A stretch of DNA of 64,000 nucleotides from Stagonosporopsis chrysanthemi. Taxonomy: Eukaryota; Ascomycota; Dothideomycetes; Pleosporales; Didymellaceae. The translations under genes were made by a program, and so were the position numbers. The stretch spans positions 434,001-498,000 of the forward strand of contig JAFISE010000002.1 of assembly GCA_022560025.1 (NCBI GenBank). Direction: 5' to 3'. The notes under the pieces are model-generated. The model did not search any database and had not been told where the DNA came from. It saw only the letters and a program-made list of their open reading frames with translations. Shown in pieces: positions 23,220 through 33,197 of the stretch. Each line of letters opens with the position of its first letter. The first letter of the stretch is position 1.

Positions 23220-24955
23220 ATGTCTCTCATAGCGGACCATGTCCGTTCGGCATGGAATGACAAGCAGACTCACGTTGTCATGTTTTCTGCGACTGCGATT
23301 GCATTGTATGGATACGATCAAGGTACTACTGGCGCCTATTCGTTTCTGCTGGTTGCTGACAACTCCCCAAGGCATGATGTCGCTCATCAACACCAACGAG
23401 GATTATCTATCTACCATGGGGCTCGAGGAAGAGTCGCCAGTCGTGGGTGCAATTGTTGCTGTGTACTATCTGGGTACTGCAGTAGGAGCTGTAATGTTCT
23501 CTTGGCTGGCAGATAAACTCGGGCGCAAGAAGAGCATATTCTTCAGTCTGGCTTCTGCCAGCCTCGGTAATTTGATCATGTTCGTTGCCGGCTTCAAGTT
23601 TCAGCAGATAGCACTTTGGGTCATGCTGGTAGGCCGCGTGGTCATGGGCCTAGGTGTTGGAGGAATTGATGCTGTGATCCCGACATACTCGTCTGAGCTC
23701 TCTTCAGATGGTGGAAGAGGCAAAGCATTGGCCCAAGAGTTCCAATCCAATATCTTCGGGCTGTTGATGGCATTTGGTATTAACTTAGGCGTCACCGTTG
23801 CCCTTGGGACAACTAACCAGTGGGCCTGGAGGATTCCCATCGTTGTCATGCAAGTCTACCCTGTTGCACTCATGGCATTGGTGGAAACTCTACCAGAAAG
23901 TCCGCGCTGGTTCATCTTCAACGACAAGCAGGACGATGCGAAGGCTGCTTTGGAACAGATTTACGGTGACGAGGGCAATCAGCAATACGACGAGCTGATG
24001 GAGGCGCACGAAAAAGAGCAGGGCGACAGCGTGGGCTACTTCGATATGCTCAATCCATACCATCCGCAGTTCCATCCGACCATGGTCACGATCATGTGTC
24101 AGATCAATCAGGCGCTGACTGGGTATGGTGCTGTATCTGTTTATGGGCCTCAGATCTTCCAGGTGAGCGAACTCATGTACAAAAATCTCCTCGAGCTTGG
24201 ACTGACCAGAATAGCTCCTCGGCTTTGACACACGCACGTCTGAGTACATAACACTCGGCAACTATACCTCGTACTTCTTCCTGATGACGTTTGCGTGGCT
24301 GCTCATCGATGTTCTTGGCCGTCGCAAGCTACTTATACACGGCTCCATCCTACTGTCGGTCTCGTTTCTCGTTCTCACAGTCTTCGGTGGTCTCTCAGAA
24401 AACTCTTTGAAACTGGACATCCCCGTCATCATCCCTGGTGTCCTCGGCTCCGTTACGTTGTTTGTAGCAACAGGTTAGTACAGTATCAAATTGACAGGCA
24501 GTGACTAACCGCGCGCAGGCGCATTCGGCATAGGTTGGCTGGCGACGGTCTGGCTTGTTCCGACCGAGATATTCCCCACGACAGCAAGAGCTCAAGGCAC
24601 TGCTATTTCAGTCATCGTATGGGGCATCGCTAACTTCGCCATCACGTTCTTGACGCCAGTCATGTTCAACAACCTGTCATATTTCATATTCTTGGTGTTC
24701 GCAGCTACCAACGCTGTTGCTGGCCTGTGGACATACCTATACCTCCCTGAGACAGGCGGTAGAAGCTTCGACGACAACCAGGAGTTTTTCAAGCAAGCGG
24801 GTGAGGCTAAGACGTGGCGCGTCAGCAAAGTCTCGGACGGCGAATGGTCCAAGATGCTCTACCCAGACCCAGAGAGCAATGGAGACCGCGTTATTGATGC
24901 AGAGAGGGTGCCTTTATTGCGCCGCGTACAGGACCAGATTCCTAGTGCCGAATAG
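23220..24955 (+). CDS. MFS sugar (hexose-type) transporter
   Basis: Exons 23220-23322, 23372-24162, 24215-24473 and 24519-24955 (introns 49, 52 and 45 nt) give 529 residues with about 12 membrane helices. Family marks are ALYGYDQGMMSLINTNEDYL at the first helix, the loop 2-3 motif SWLADKLGRKKS, GRVVMGLGVGG in helix 4, PESPRWFI before the central loop, QINQALTGYGAVSVYGPQIF in helix 7, and LPETGGRSFDD after helix 12. This is the fungal sugar porter group of the major facilitator superfamily in the plasma membrane. The substrate is not fixed by sequence. The first intron splits the YDQG motif, so a model without it would lose the first helix. Confidence 0.93.
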
Positions 24956-26770
24956 AAGCTCGGCTTCCGTAGGCGATAGATTGCAAACACTTGTGCTCCT
25001 GGGCACATAAAACATCGGTGATATCGAGACTGCCAGAAACAGCTGCCGTCGATGCTTCTCGTTACATTTCAACAGAATCGCTGAATTCGCTGATCTCGCA
25101 CATTTGCTCGGACATCTGTTCGGCCATGGGTATATCTCCGAGAGCAGCACCACCACCAACATTTCCTTCCGCGACTTTCTCAAGGCAACAACATCACGTC
25201 CCGATACATTCCATAACCGACTCCGATATCTCCACTTAATCCCAGCGGGTACCGCGGCTCCTCCCACGCAGAGCCTGCATCGGCCTTACCACGTCTCCAC
25301 CCCCGATCACACATGCGTTGCAAACATGCGACTAATCCCGTTGCACGTTAGCGCTTTGATGGGCCGATGGTATGCATGAGGAATGCTGAGGGGTATAAAT
25401 TGACGGCTGACCTTGAGGTTAGTTGTTGCTGCAGAAAGCATTTGAGTTTGTTGTGTTTTGACTTTGAGTAAGCCGTCGCGTCTAGCTCGACTGCTCTCCA
25501 CCAACGACGTTGCGAGGATTTGTGATTACGGCTACACAGACCAAGGAGGGCATATATACTACATTGCAGGCCCGTCGTAATCTCTGAACGAGCGTAGAGC
25601 CATATTGATCGAGTTTTGAAAAGAAAGAAAGAAAGTTGTTTGAAGATGTCGACTACACGCTTAACTGTCTACGATCTACTCCGCATCACTTACGCCTACG
25701 AAGGCAAAGCTCTAGAGGACGCAGCGCGAGTCCGCAGGGATTCAGTCTGTTCAGTGAGTCTTGCATGCACTGCAAATTCAAAGACCATTATGCTGATAGA
25801 CTCCCAGACACCAGACACTTGCTCCCACATGTCACCACCTTCACCCAGCGGCAACTTCAGCAGTCTCGAAACAGACTTCACTCAGCGCTACAGCAGGAAG
25901 AATAGTCAATGAAGTCCCATGCCTCAGGATGGCGTCGCTTAGATAAAGCGGCAAATTACTGATGCAACGAACGGCTTTCCAGTATGCAATCATCTCTGCT
26001 CTACAATTCACTTCACGAGCGTAAATCGGCTTTCAAAACCTTCGAGACGTCGGAATCAACAGAAATCCAGCCCCCACTTCGCCTACAGCGCTTAGGTTCT
26101 GTCATGCCACTGCCCAGCTCAGACGGACCGAATCGAGTATGCAAGCTACAAGTGGGGTTAAGAGGGGCTGTATCAAAATCAGAAGAGGAAATGAGGCGCA
26201 TATAACAAGGCAGCATGATCATTTTCACAGATGATGTAGCCAAAGAGTCGCAATAGGGTGGGGGATGTGGAGACTTGTGTTAAGCTGTGCGTGGTTGCAG
26301 GTGGATGAGTGTTCACCCACGAGGTATCCAGATAGTCCTCTTGTTTCTTTGCGATAGGGCAGCATGTTCACCTACACGCTTGGCTGTGGGTAGTCAATTC
26401 TAGTGCATGGTAACCACAGGCGATCGCATGCTGGTGGGTCTGGAGCCTGGAGTTGATCTGCATCATGCACACAGGAGCAATAAGAGTAATTCAATGTTTC
26501 CAAGTCAGTCTTCGGGACATCATTCATGTTATTCGTCATGCTGACTAGGCTTCTGTGTGGAGCGTTCAGAGAACGCCCTCTGTCCTGCCAGTATATGCTA
26601 TCCAAATCGTCCGACCAGCGCCAGGCTATCAGTAGTGCGGAAACGAGCAAGTCTATGCATAGAGTGGAGGATCTAACAGATCTCTCCCAGAAAATACGCA
26701 GAGAGCGTGAGGCTTGCCAAAGCTACAGGTGCCCCCGCAAGCACTAGTTGCAGGCGCATGCGAGTTGCGT
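24956..26770. other. Intergenic region with a possible small transcription unit
   Basis: 1.8 kb. A TATAAA box lies at 25394-25399. A GAAA-rich leader precedes an ATG in good context at 25646, which opens an 88-codon frame to 25912. The first 36 residues (MSTTRLTVYDLLRITYAYEG...) look protein-like and the rest less so. I cannot name a family and treat it as a possible small gene only. Confidence 0.3.
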
Positions 26771-27372
26771 TCAAGCCCTCGCATGTTGCTGTGTCCACTC
26801 CCTAGCTGTGGCAATAGCTTGTGCCTGGTTCTCCTTCCACGCCTGAGCTACATCGTTCGCGAGTGGGTCGTCTGGGTTCGGGGCGCCGAGGAGAGCTTGG
26901 ATTGAGAGCAAAATGGTCCTGATCTGGAGAGCAGGCGACCAATTACCTAGGCTGGTCAGTACTAGATTTATGCGTTTCGACGACCATTATTTACTTTTGA
27001 GGACGTCGAGACAGATTCGGCCAAGCCTGTCGATGTTGGGGTGGTAGATCTTGGTAAGGAAGCGAACTTTGGGAGGAGTCATAGGGTAGTCATCTGGCAG
27101 AAAGAGCTCAAGCTTGAAGATGCCGCCTGCGTGTTGTCAGCTCGCCATACCGCGCTGCTAGGCCCACACAACCTACCCTCGTAAGGCGACTGTGAGGGGC
27201 CATCTATGGTCACGTCAAAGTACCGTAAGTTGTCGTCGTGAGGGGTCGCCGAAATGCCCTGCACTCTGTAGCAAACACAGGTCAGACCCTGCGCAGTGTG
27301 GTGTAGCAGCCAGACTCACGGCTCGTTCATCAGACGTTCAGTCTCCTTGATAATACGCTTGGGTAGGGCCAT
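26771..27372 (-). CDS. UBC13: Ubiquitin-conjugating enzyme E2 Ubc13
   Basis: Exons 27372-27320, 27265-27177, 27126-26995 and 26946-26771 (introns 54, 50 and 48 nt) give 149 residues, the usual E2 core size. The protein begins MALPKRIIKETERLMNEP and continues with GISATPHDDNLRYFDVTIDG and FKLELFLPDDYPMTPPKVRF. The active-site Cys is in RLGRICLDVLKSNWSPALQI, and the protein ends IATAREWTQQHARA. Pairing with an Mms2-type UEV to build Lys63-linked ubiquitin chains in DNA-damage tolerance is established for this family. The start lies 324 bp from the divergent MTC5 gene, so they probably share a promoter. All four junctions are supported by exact family residues. Confidence 0.95.
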
Positions 27373-27696
27373 GACGGGTATGTCGTCAGATAGAGGAGAA
27401 GGGGAGGAGGCTGGTGATGCGGCGGTGCTACAGGTAGAGGTGAAGGTCAAACAGTGGTGTGGTCGCAGGCCCTTGGCTTAGATTATGGCGAGCTTTGTAA
27501 TGTTTGCGCGGGCGATCACAGCAACACAATCGAAGACGTCTGAGCCACAGGGCGACAACACGCATGACCTCAGCGGGGCTTGTGGGAAAGTGCCGCTGCC
27601 CATAGCGCGCTAAGACAACCGGCCAATGGGCGTAAAGCGCAGCGCGTGCTTTCCACCTGCCTTCATGCATCACCGCGACACTCACCCTCCGTCGCC
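27373..27696. promoter_or_regulatory. Likely bidirectional promoter of UBC13 and MTC5
   Basis: 324 bp between two divergent start codons, with no other gene. No specific factor site is identified. Confidence 0.5.
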
Positions 27697-30600
27697 ATGG
27701 CAGCAGCGGCTGGGCCTTTGACAGAATACGAAAGCCAGACGTTTGATCGCAGTGTTTCGATTGCAGTGGACGATGACATTGGTGCGGCCTCCATCTCGCC
27801 TGCAGGCCGGGACGTGGTGCTGGCCAGCAGGACTGGATTGCGCATCCTAGATCTCGATAATCTGTACACTCCGCCCCTTTTCATTTCCAACCAGTCATCA
27901 TGGGATGTTGCAGACGTTCAGTGGTCGCCGTTTGCTGCGCGAGCGGAGTGGATTGCCTCGACTCGTAATCAGCTGGCCCTTGTCTACAATCTGTCCATGG
28001 CACACAACTCCAAGAAACCACCCATCGAGTACACCTTACGCGCACATGACCGCGCCATTACCGATATCAACTTCTCCGCCCATCATCCGGATCTTCTTGC
28101 TACCTGCGGTGTTGACAGCTTCGTCTTCATCCATGATTTGCGCGCTCAGCGAACGCCACTGAAGCTCGCCGACTTCACCGCAGGCGCAACGCAGGTGAAA
28201 TGGAACCGCCAGAATGACAAGATTATTGCCAGTGCGCACGACAAGCATCTCCATGTGTGGGATGTGCGCAAAGGGGCAACGCCAATCTCCACCATCTCTG
28301 CACACAGTACAAAGATCTATGGCATCGATTGGAACCGCTCCGATCCTTCTAAGATCTTGACATGTTCGCTTGACTCAACCATCAAGCTGTGGAGTCACGT
28401 TGGTAAGACTGCAACGACAAGCACACCACGACGTGTCATTCATACGAACTATCCAATCTGGAGAGCCCGTCACGCCCCTTTCCCGCATGGTATCATCGCC
28501 ATGCCACAACGTGGAAACTCGAGTCTATGGCTTTACAAACACGTAAATGACAGCAGCAGAGAAAGCTTCATCAATGAACCGTTGCATGAGTTCCGCGCGC
28601 ATAAACCTGATGCTCAGGTTCGGGAGTTTCTGTGGCGCGTCAGAGGCGGCACAGATGATCACATTGACGACAGAGAGTTCCAACTCGTCTCCTGGGGCAC
28701 TGATAGATATTTGCATCTCCACCGAGTAAGCTCAGAATTCTTAGAGAAATCTGTGGGGTTCAAGAAAGGAGAACCACGGCTCGAGGCGCCCAACCTCATG
28801 CGGAGAGGTGCAGCATATGTCACGTATCGTGACGGCCCTATTCCGACCCAGACCACCAACGCTAAAGGGGAGATCACATCACCACGCGTGCCACCAAAGG
28901 GCAACCTGTCCACTCTACTTCAGAATTACTCGCTTCACAACGATGTCTTCAGCACACGGCAGGCTGGCGACATCCACTCTCAAACCATCATTGAGACACA
29001 GACAACCCGAGAAACAATGACCGCCGTGCCAATCCGGCGCAACAAGAGTCGTGTAGTCACTCAAATCAAATGGATGGATGGTGTTAAGTTTGGTGGTCAT
29101 CATGACAAGACCGATGATTTGCCAACTCGTATGGAAGAGAAACACTGTGACAATAAACCGCCTAGCCAGGAACATGCTGATCTGGGAGCTGAAATCTCCC
29201 AGGTCGGTAGCAAGTACAAGAATTTGGATTTTGAAAACATTGACGTACCAAATCGCACGCTGACTGTTACGTTCAATGGACCTTGGGGTGAATACGATCA
29301 GGCAACAGACGAAGTCAAATTGGTGTTTTTGCGACTTACCATCAAGTTTCCGACAGATTACCCGAGAGCTAAGGAGATCGAGACTGACGTCAGCCCCATC
29401 CGGACAACAACACCGCTGGATGTTGAATTCGAGAAAACGACAGCGTCTATTCCGAAAGAGAACCAGAACGAACTGATTGAACGCATTCATCAAATAGCCG
29501 AAATATGCGCGGATCAAGAGCGGGAGGCATTAGATGCAGTCCTTTCGTACGCTCTTGGAGAACGTGGCTTCCACGATAGTCTCCACCTGCCAGAAGACCA
29601 TCATTCATCAGATGGAATAGGCAACTTACAGGGGGGCGAAAGTTCTAGTGAAGACGACGAGAACGAAGGCGAGTTCACCAATGATGCCATGCAATCATCG
29701 CACACCAACACCAACGTACCTCTCCCTGTCCAATGCTCTGTACGTTTCTCGGCTTCTGGATCGCTGGTAGTAGCCAGAGTACCTCTAGTAAGGATGCCAC
29801 CACTGCTTACTGCTAGTCCATTTCGTATGACTAGGAATCTGCAACACGGACCTGCCAAAGACGACATATTTGCTTCCTTTGGTCGATTCACGACTCATCA
29901 TGCCGAGGACTCGGACGGGGCATCGTCGCCTGGATCCTCAGAGGCCTCTTGGGAGTCTTCGAGCTCGCCATCCTCTGCATCAGACTCCGAACCAACCGTC
30001 GAAGCACACTTGGGTACCTTTCAACCACCAACGGTCTGGCAAAGAGCGGGCTCTCGGTTCCAGTCTCGCAATTCGCTTCCATCATCATCAGGGGCTGGGA
30101 AGCCGGCAGCCAGGAACAGGTTCATCGTTTCTATTCTCTCTGCTGCAGTTGAAGACCTGGTTCCTAGCAAAAGGAGTCTTGCGGAGCAGTACCGAATCTT
30201 CGGCCCAGGGCCAGAGGTCTGCCAGCACAATGCTGATGTTGCAAAGAGACTCGGCATGGACGATCTCTCGGACATTTGGATGCTGTGTAAACTGATACTC
30301 AGCAACGAGGTACCCTTGGAAATACTACCGCAACAGCACCGTAAGGAACAGGTCGTCGTACTAGCCCGCCGAGCGCTGGTCAGAATCAAACGAAAGGATA
30401 GCGGTCTAGACCTTCAATTCGATGAAGCAGACGCTGTCACAAATCCTCGTCTGAGAGGACGCATCAAGTGGGGTAACCACGCTGTTGTCACATGGCTCAT
30501 ACCTGCTTTGTTTGATCATTTCGAACGTCTTGCAGACACACAGATGCTTGCCATGTTATCCTGCATCTTTGCGGAGCCTGCTGCCCGCGAGGGCGTCACT

Positions 30601-32559
30601 TCAGCAATGGCTAAGATGAGGCAGTCCCATCTCCCCATGTCTATGACCGCACCAGCCTTCTCCTTGGACTACTTTTCATCTCCAGAGATTGCGTGGAGCC
30701 TCTTCAACCCGACCATCTCTGTGCCTTCGACCCCGTCGCACTCACGATTTGCCACACCAATCAATGAGTTCGGGTGGCAAAGACTAGCAAAAGACCTTGA
30801 CATCTATGGCAGCCATAGCAGCTCGAATGGACCGTGGGGTAGCGATACGATAGCCTCTGATCCTATTGCTACTTTCTCCACTGACGATACTCCACCTGTT
30901 TTGTCGAGAGCTTCGACTACGAGAATCGCGCATACGACTACTCATACGCCGTACTCTGCTTCACCCGAGCTTAGCCACTCCAATATGAAGCGCACTTCGA
31001 CAGCAAACTTTGCCAGCGCTGTCGCTGCTTTGTCCCGACCATTTGCAAACGCCATGTCTGCATCTCCACCTGTGAGGTCGCGCTTAGATGACTTATCTAC
31101 GTCAGCACCGACGAGCGGTGTCACTTGGGGCACTACGACATTCTACGGCAGTGATTCTCAAGAACGTGCCACTCTTGCGCCAGCCCGCATGAAGCATCAC
31201 AAGCGAGCTAGTTTCGTGGAGACGGAACGCGTCAATGTAGAGGATTTGTACGATTCCGACGTTGAAGACGACAAACCTATCGACAGCGGCGCTACTGCCT
31301 ACGATGGGTCGTCGGAGCAACGATCTTCTGTGACAAAATTGGAAGGTGATGCTGGCAGTACGGGAGGCAGGATTAGGGTGACACTCAAGAACCAGGATCA
31401 ATTTGATGACGAATCTTGTCTGAGCAGACCCTTACTAGATATGAGCAAAGACTGGCTGTATCGTGCCTGGAGAGAGCAATATGCCGAGATGCTGAGTGGT
31501 TGGGGCCTCGTTCGCACAAGAGCTGAGGTCCTGAAGTTCAACGGGCTGGTGTCCTACTTCCCAGCGGAAGGTTCTCGCAGCAGCTCCAAGGCGGCTTCGT
31601 TGCACCTTGCCTTAAAAAAGGGAAGGATAAACGAGGAAGACAATGCCACGTCAAGACAGCGTTCAAGGACATCGACCACGTTGATGCCTCCCTCACCAGG
31701 ACCTGAGCCACGCTCACCATTTGCTTCTGCAAGGCAGTTCTCTTTCAATCCTGAGGCTACAGCATTCGAACCGAGCCAGTCAGCATTGACACAGCCCGAG
31801 GAGTCAGCAGGCCCAATCGATGTCCTTATTGCCTCGGAAAATTATCTGCGCCTCTCCATTCCCGCTCCTACACCTTCTAAAGAGTATGATGAGAGTATCT
31901 CTGGCCTAGGTACCTCGCCAGGGCACGCAAGCTTCCACCCGCGGCAAGGCAGCAAGCACGGTAGGCCCAGTCTCTCCCGGGGAACGTCCAATGTGTCGGG
32001 ATCCTCACTGTTGATAGGTGGACGTGCGCCCTCAATCGTTCCTATCAGTGCTGCGTCTAAGCCTGCTGCCGTCGACCCCGTCTACTGTTGTAGCATCTGC
32101 TGGATCAAGGTTTGTGGTCGATTCCGTCTATGCCCTGCGTGCGGCCACGTTGCACATTTTGACTGCATTGACGATGAACTGGGCATGGAAGAAGGTGAAT
32201 GCGTAGTCGGCTGCGGGTGTGGATGTGGCTTTGAAGTCGAGGACGAGAGGACTGTGATGGAAGCATACATCGATGAAGTTAGAGCTGCCACTGCTTCTGG
32301 CGTCACCTGGGAAGACGGCGATGCCTGGATGCAACTGATCCCACCTGAGTCTGAACTCGCGACGCCTAGTATTTTTTCCGAGAACAGTATGTTTGAGGGC
32401 TTCAACTGGGGAAGGGGCGTGTCAAAGATTGCAGGATCTGGCAACGATAAGAAAAAAGACAACCCGAGCGGACGGCAAACCCCTAGCCCAACGCCCACCG
32501 CAGCGAAAAGGAAGAAAGGAAAGAAGAAAGTCCGAGCTTCGGGACTCAGCTACTACTAA
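27697..32559 (+). CDS. MTC5: SEA/GATOR2 complex subunit Mtc5/Sea3 (WDR59 homologue)
   Basis: An intronless frame of 1620 residues from the ATG of MAAAAGPLTEYES. Three expected parts are present. WD40 repeats fill residues about 50-350 (ITDINFSAHHPDLLATCGVD, LHVWDVRKG and IYGIDWNRSDPSKILTCSLD). An RWD domain starts near 505 (VKLVFLRLTIKFPTDYP). A C-terminal RING-like zinc finger lies near 1463-1512 (CCSICWIKVCGRFRLCPACG, then HVAHFDC). This order is diagnostic for WDR59/Mtc5, a SEACAT/GATOR2 subunit on the vacuole membrane that relays amino-acid supply to TORC1. Long Ser/Pro-rich linkers separate the domains. The tail is Lys-rich. The length is larger than yeast Mtc5 mainly because of the linkers. 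Confidence 0.92.
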   Translation: MAAAAGPLTEYESQTFDRSVSIAVDDDIGAASISPAGRDVVLASRTGLRILDLDNLYTPPLFISNQSSWDVADVQWSPFAARAEWIASTRNQLALVYNLSMAHNSKKPPIEYTLRAHDRAITDINFSAHHPDLLATCGVDSFVFIHDLRAQRTPLKLADFTAGATQVKWNRQNDKIIASAHDKHLHVWDVRKGATPISTISAHSTKIYGIDWNRSDPSKILTCSLDSTIKLWSHVGKTATTSTPRRVIHTNYPIWRARHAPFPHGIIAMPQRGNSSLWLYKHVNDSSRESFINEPLHEFRAHKPDAQVREFLWRVRGGTDDHIDDREFQLVSWGTDRYLHLHRVSSEFLEKSVGFKKGEPRLEAPNLMRRGAAYVTYRDGPIPTQTTNAKGEITSPRVPPKGNLSTLLQNYSLHNDVFSTRQAGDIHSQTIIETQTTRETMTAVPIRRNKSRVVTQIKWMDGVKFGGHHDKTDDLPTRMEEKHCDNKPPSQEHADLGAEISQVGSKYKNLDFENIDVPNRTLTVTFNGPWGEYDQATDEVKLVFLRLTIKFPTDYPRAKEIETDVSPIRTTTPLDVEFEKTTASIPKENQNELIERIHQIAEICADQEREALDAVLSYALGERGFHDSLHLPEDHHSSDGIGNLQGGESSSEDDENEGEFTNDAMQSSHTNTNVPLPVQCSVRFSASGSLVVARVPLVRMPPLLTASPFRMTRNLQHGPAKDDIFASFGRFTTHHAEDSDGASSPGSSEASWESSSSPSSASDSEPTVEAHLGTFQPPTVWQRAGSRFQSRNSLPSSSGAGKPAARNRFIVSILSAAVEDLVPSKRSLAEQYRIFGPGPEVCQHNADVAKRLGMDDLSDIWMLCKLILSNEVPLEILPQQHRKEQVVVLARRALVRIKRKDSGLDLQFDEADAVTNPRLRGRIKWGNHAVVTWLIPALFDHFERLADTQMLAMLSCIFAEPAAREGVTSAMAKMRQSHLPMSMTAPAFSLDYFSSPEIAWSLFNPTISVPSTPSHSRFATPINEFGWQRLAKDLDIYGSHSSSNGPWGSDTIASDPIATFSTDDTPPVLSRASTTRIAHTTTHTPYSASPELSHSNMKRTSTANFASAVAALSRPFANAMSASPPVRSRLDDLSTSAPTSGVTWGTTTFYGSDSQERATLAPARMKHHKRASFVETERVNVEDLYDSDVEDDKPIDSGATAYDGSSEQRSSVTKLEGDAGSTGGRIRVTLKNQDQFDDESCLSRPLLDMSKDWLYRAWREQYAEMLSGWGLVRTRAEVLKFNGLVSYFPAEGSRSSSKAASLHLALKKGRINEEDNATSRQRSRTSTTLMPPSPGPEPRSPFASARQFSFNPEATAFEPSQSALTQPEESAGPIDVLIASENYLRLSIPAPTPSKEYDESISGLGTSPGHASFHPRQGSKHGRPSLSRGTSNVSGSSLLIGGRAPSIVPISAASKPAAVDPVYCCSICWIKVCGRFRLCPACGHVAHFDCIDDELGMEEGECVVGCGCGCGFEVEDERTVMEAYIDEVRAATASGVTWEDGDAWMQLIPPESELATPSIFSENSMFEGFNWGRGVSKIAGSGNDKKKDNPSGRQTPSPTPTAAKRKKGKKKVRASGLSYY

Positions 32560-33197
32560 AATCAGGGCGTCGTTAGCCTATTTACGACCTACATGGATGT
32601 ACTCATAATCGACAGTTTGCGGGAAGTTTCATGTATTGCGAACGATACCCTTGTACTATTAGCAAAAATGTGTTCGTCTCTGAAACGCGTCCACAACAGT
32701 ATCATCAGCGATGCTCGCTTGCATCTATCTAGATTGCGACATGTAATAAGGAAGATCCTCGACGCTGCACGACCAAGATGTGATTACCCAAAGCAGAGCC
32801 TCCTGCAGCTGTCACACCCGTACCTGGACTGGACAGGGACACAGCCAGGCACAGGAACACCAGCAATGTCTAGAAAGAACACCGGATCTCACAAGTGCTC
32901 CTGTCAACCCAAAGTCCTGGGTGACACCGATGACCCTGCCACCCACGTCCAAACAAGCTGTTTGATTCGCTCATTCATGCCCGAGCGCCCCGCATTAACC
33001 AGTCGAGTGCAAGTGCGAACCAAGCAGCTGAGCCTGCCTGCAGGCATGGACTCCACCTTAGATACGGCTGCCTTTCATTTATCTGCACTGCAGGTCGCAA
33101 GGCCTCGTCAGCTGGAAACTGGTATTTGACCAATCTCGACGCCATATAGTGGCATTAGGCCTACTCAAACAGAGCATCAGCACAGCCTACTCTTCAC
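32560..33197. other. Intergenic region
   Basis: Spacer between MTC5 and the Zn2Cys6 regulator, same orientation. No gene seen. Confidence 0.5.
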
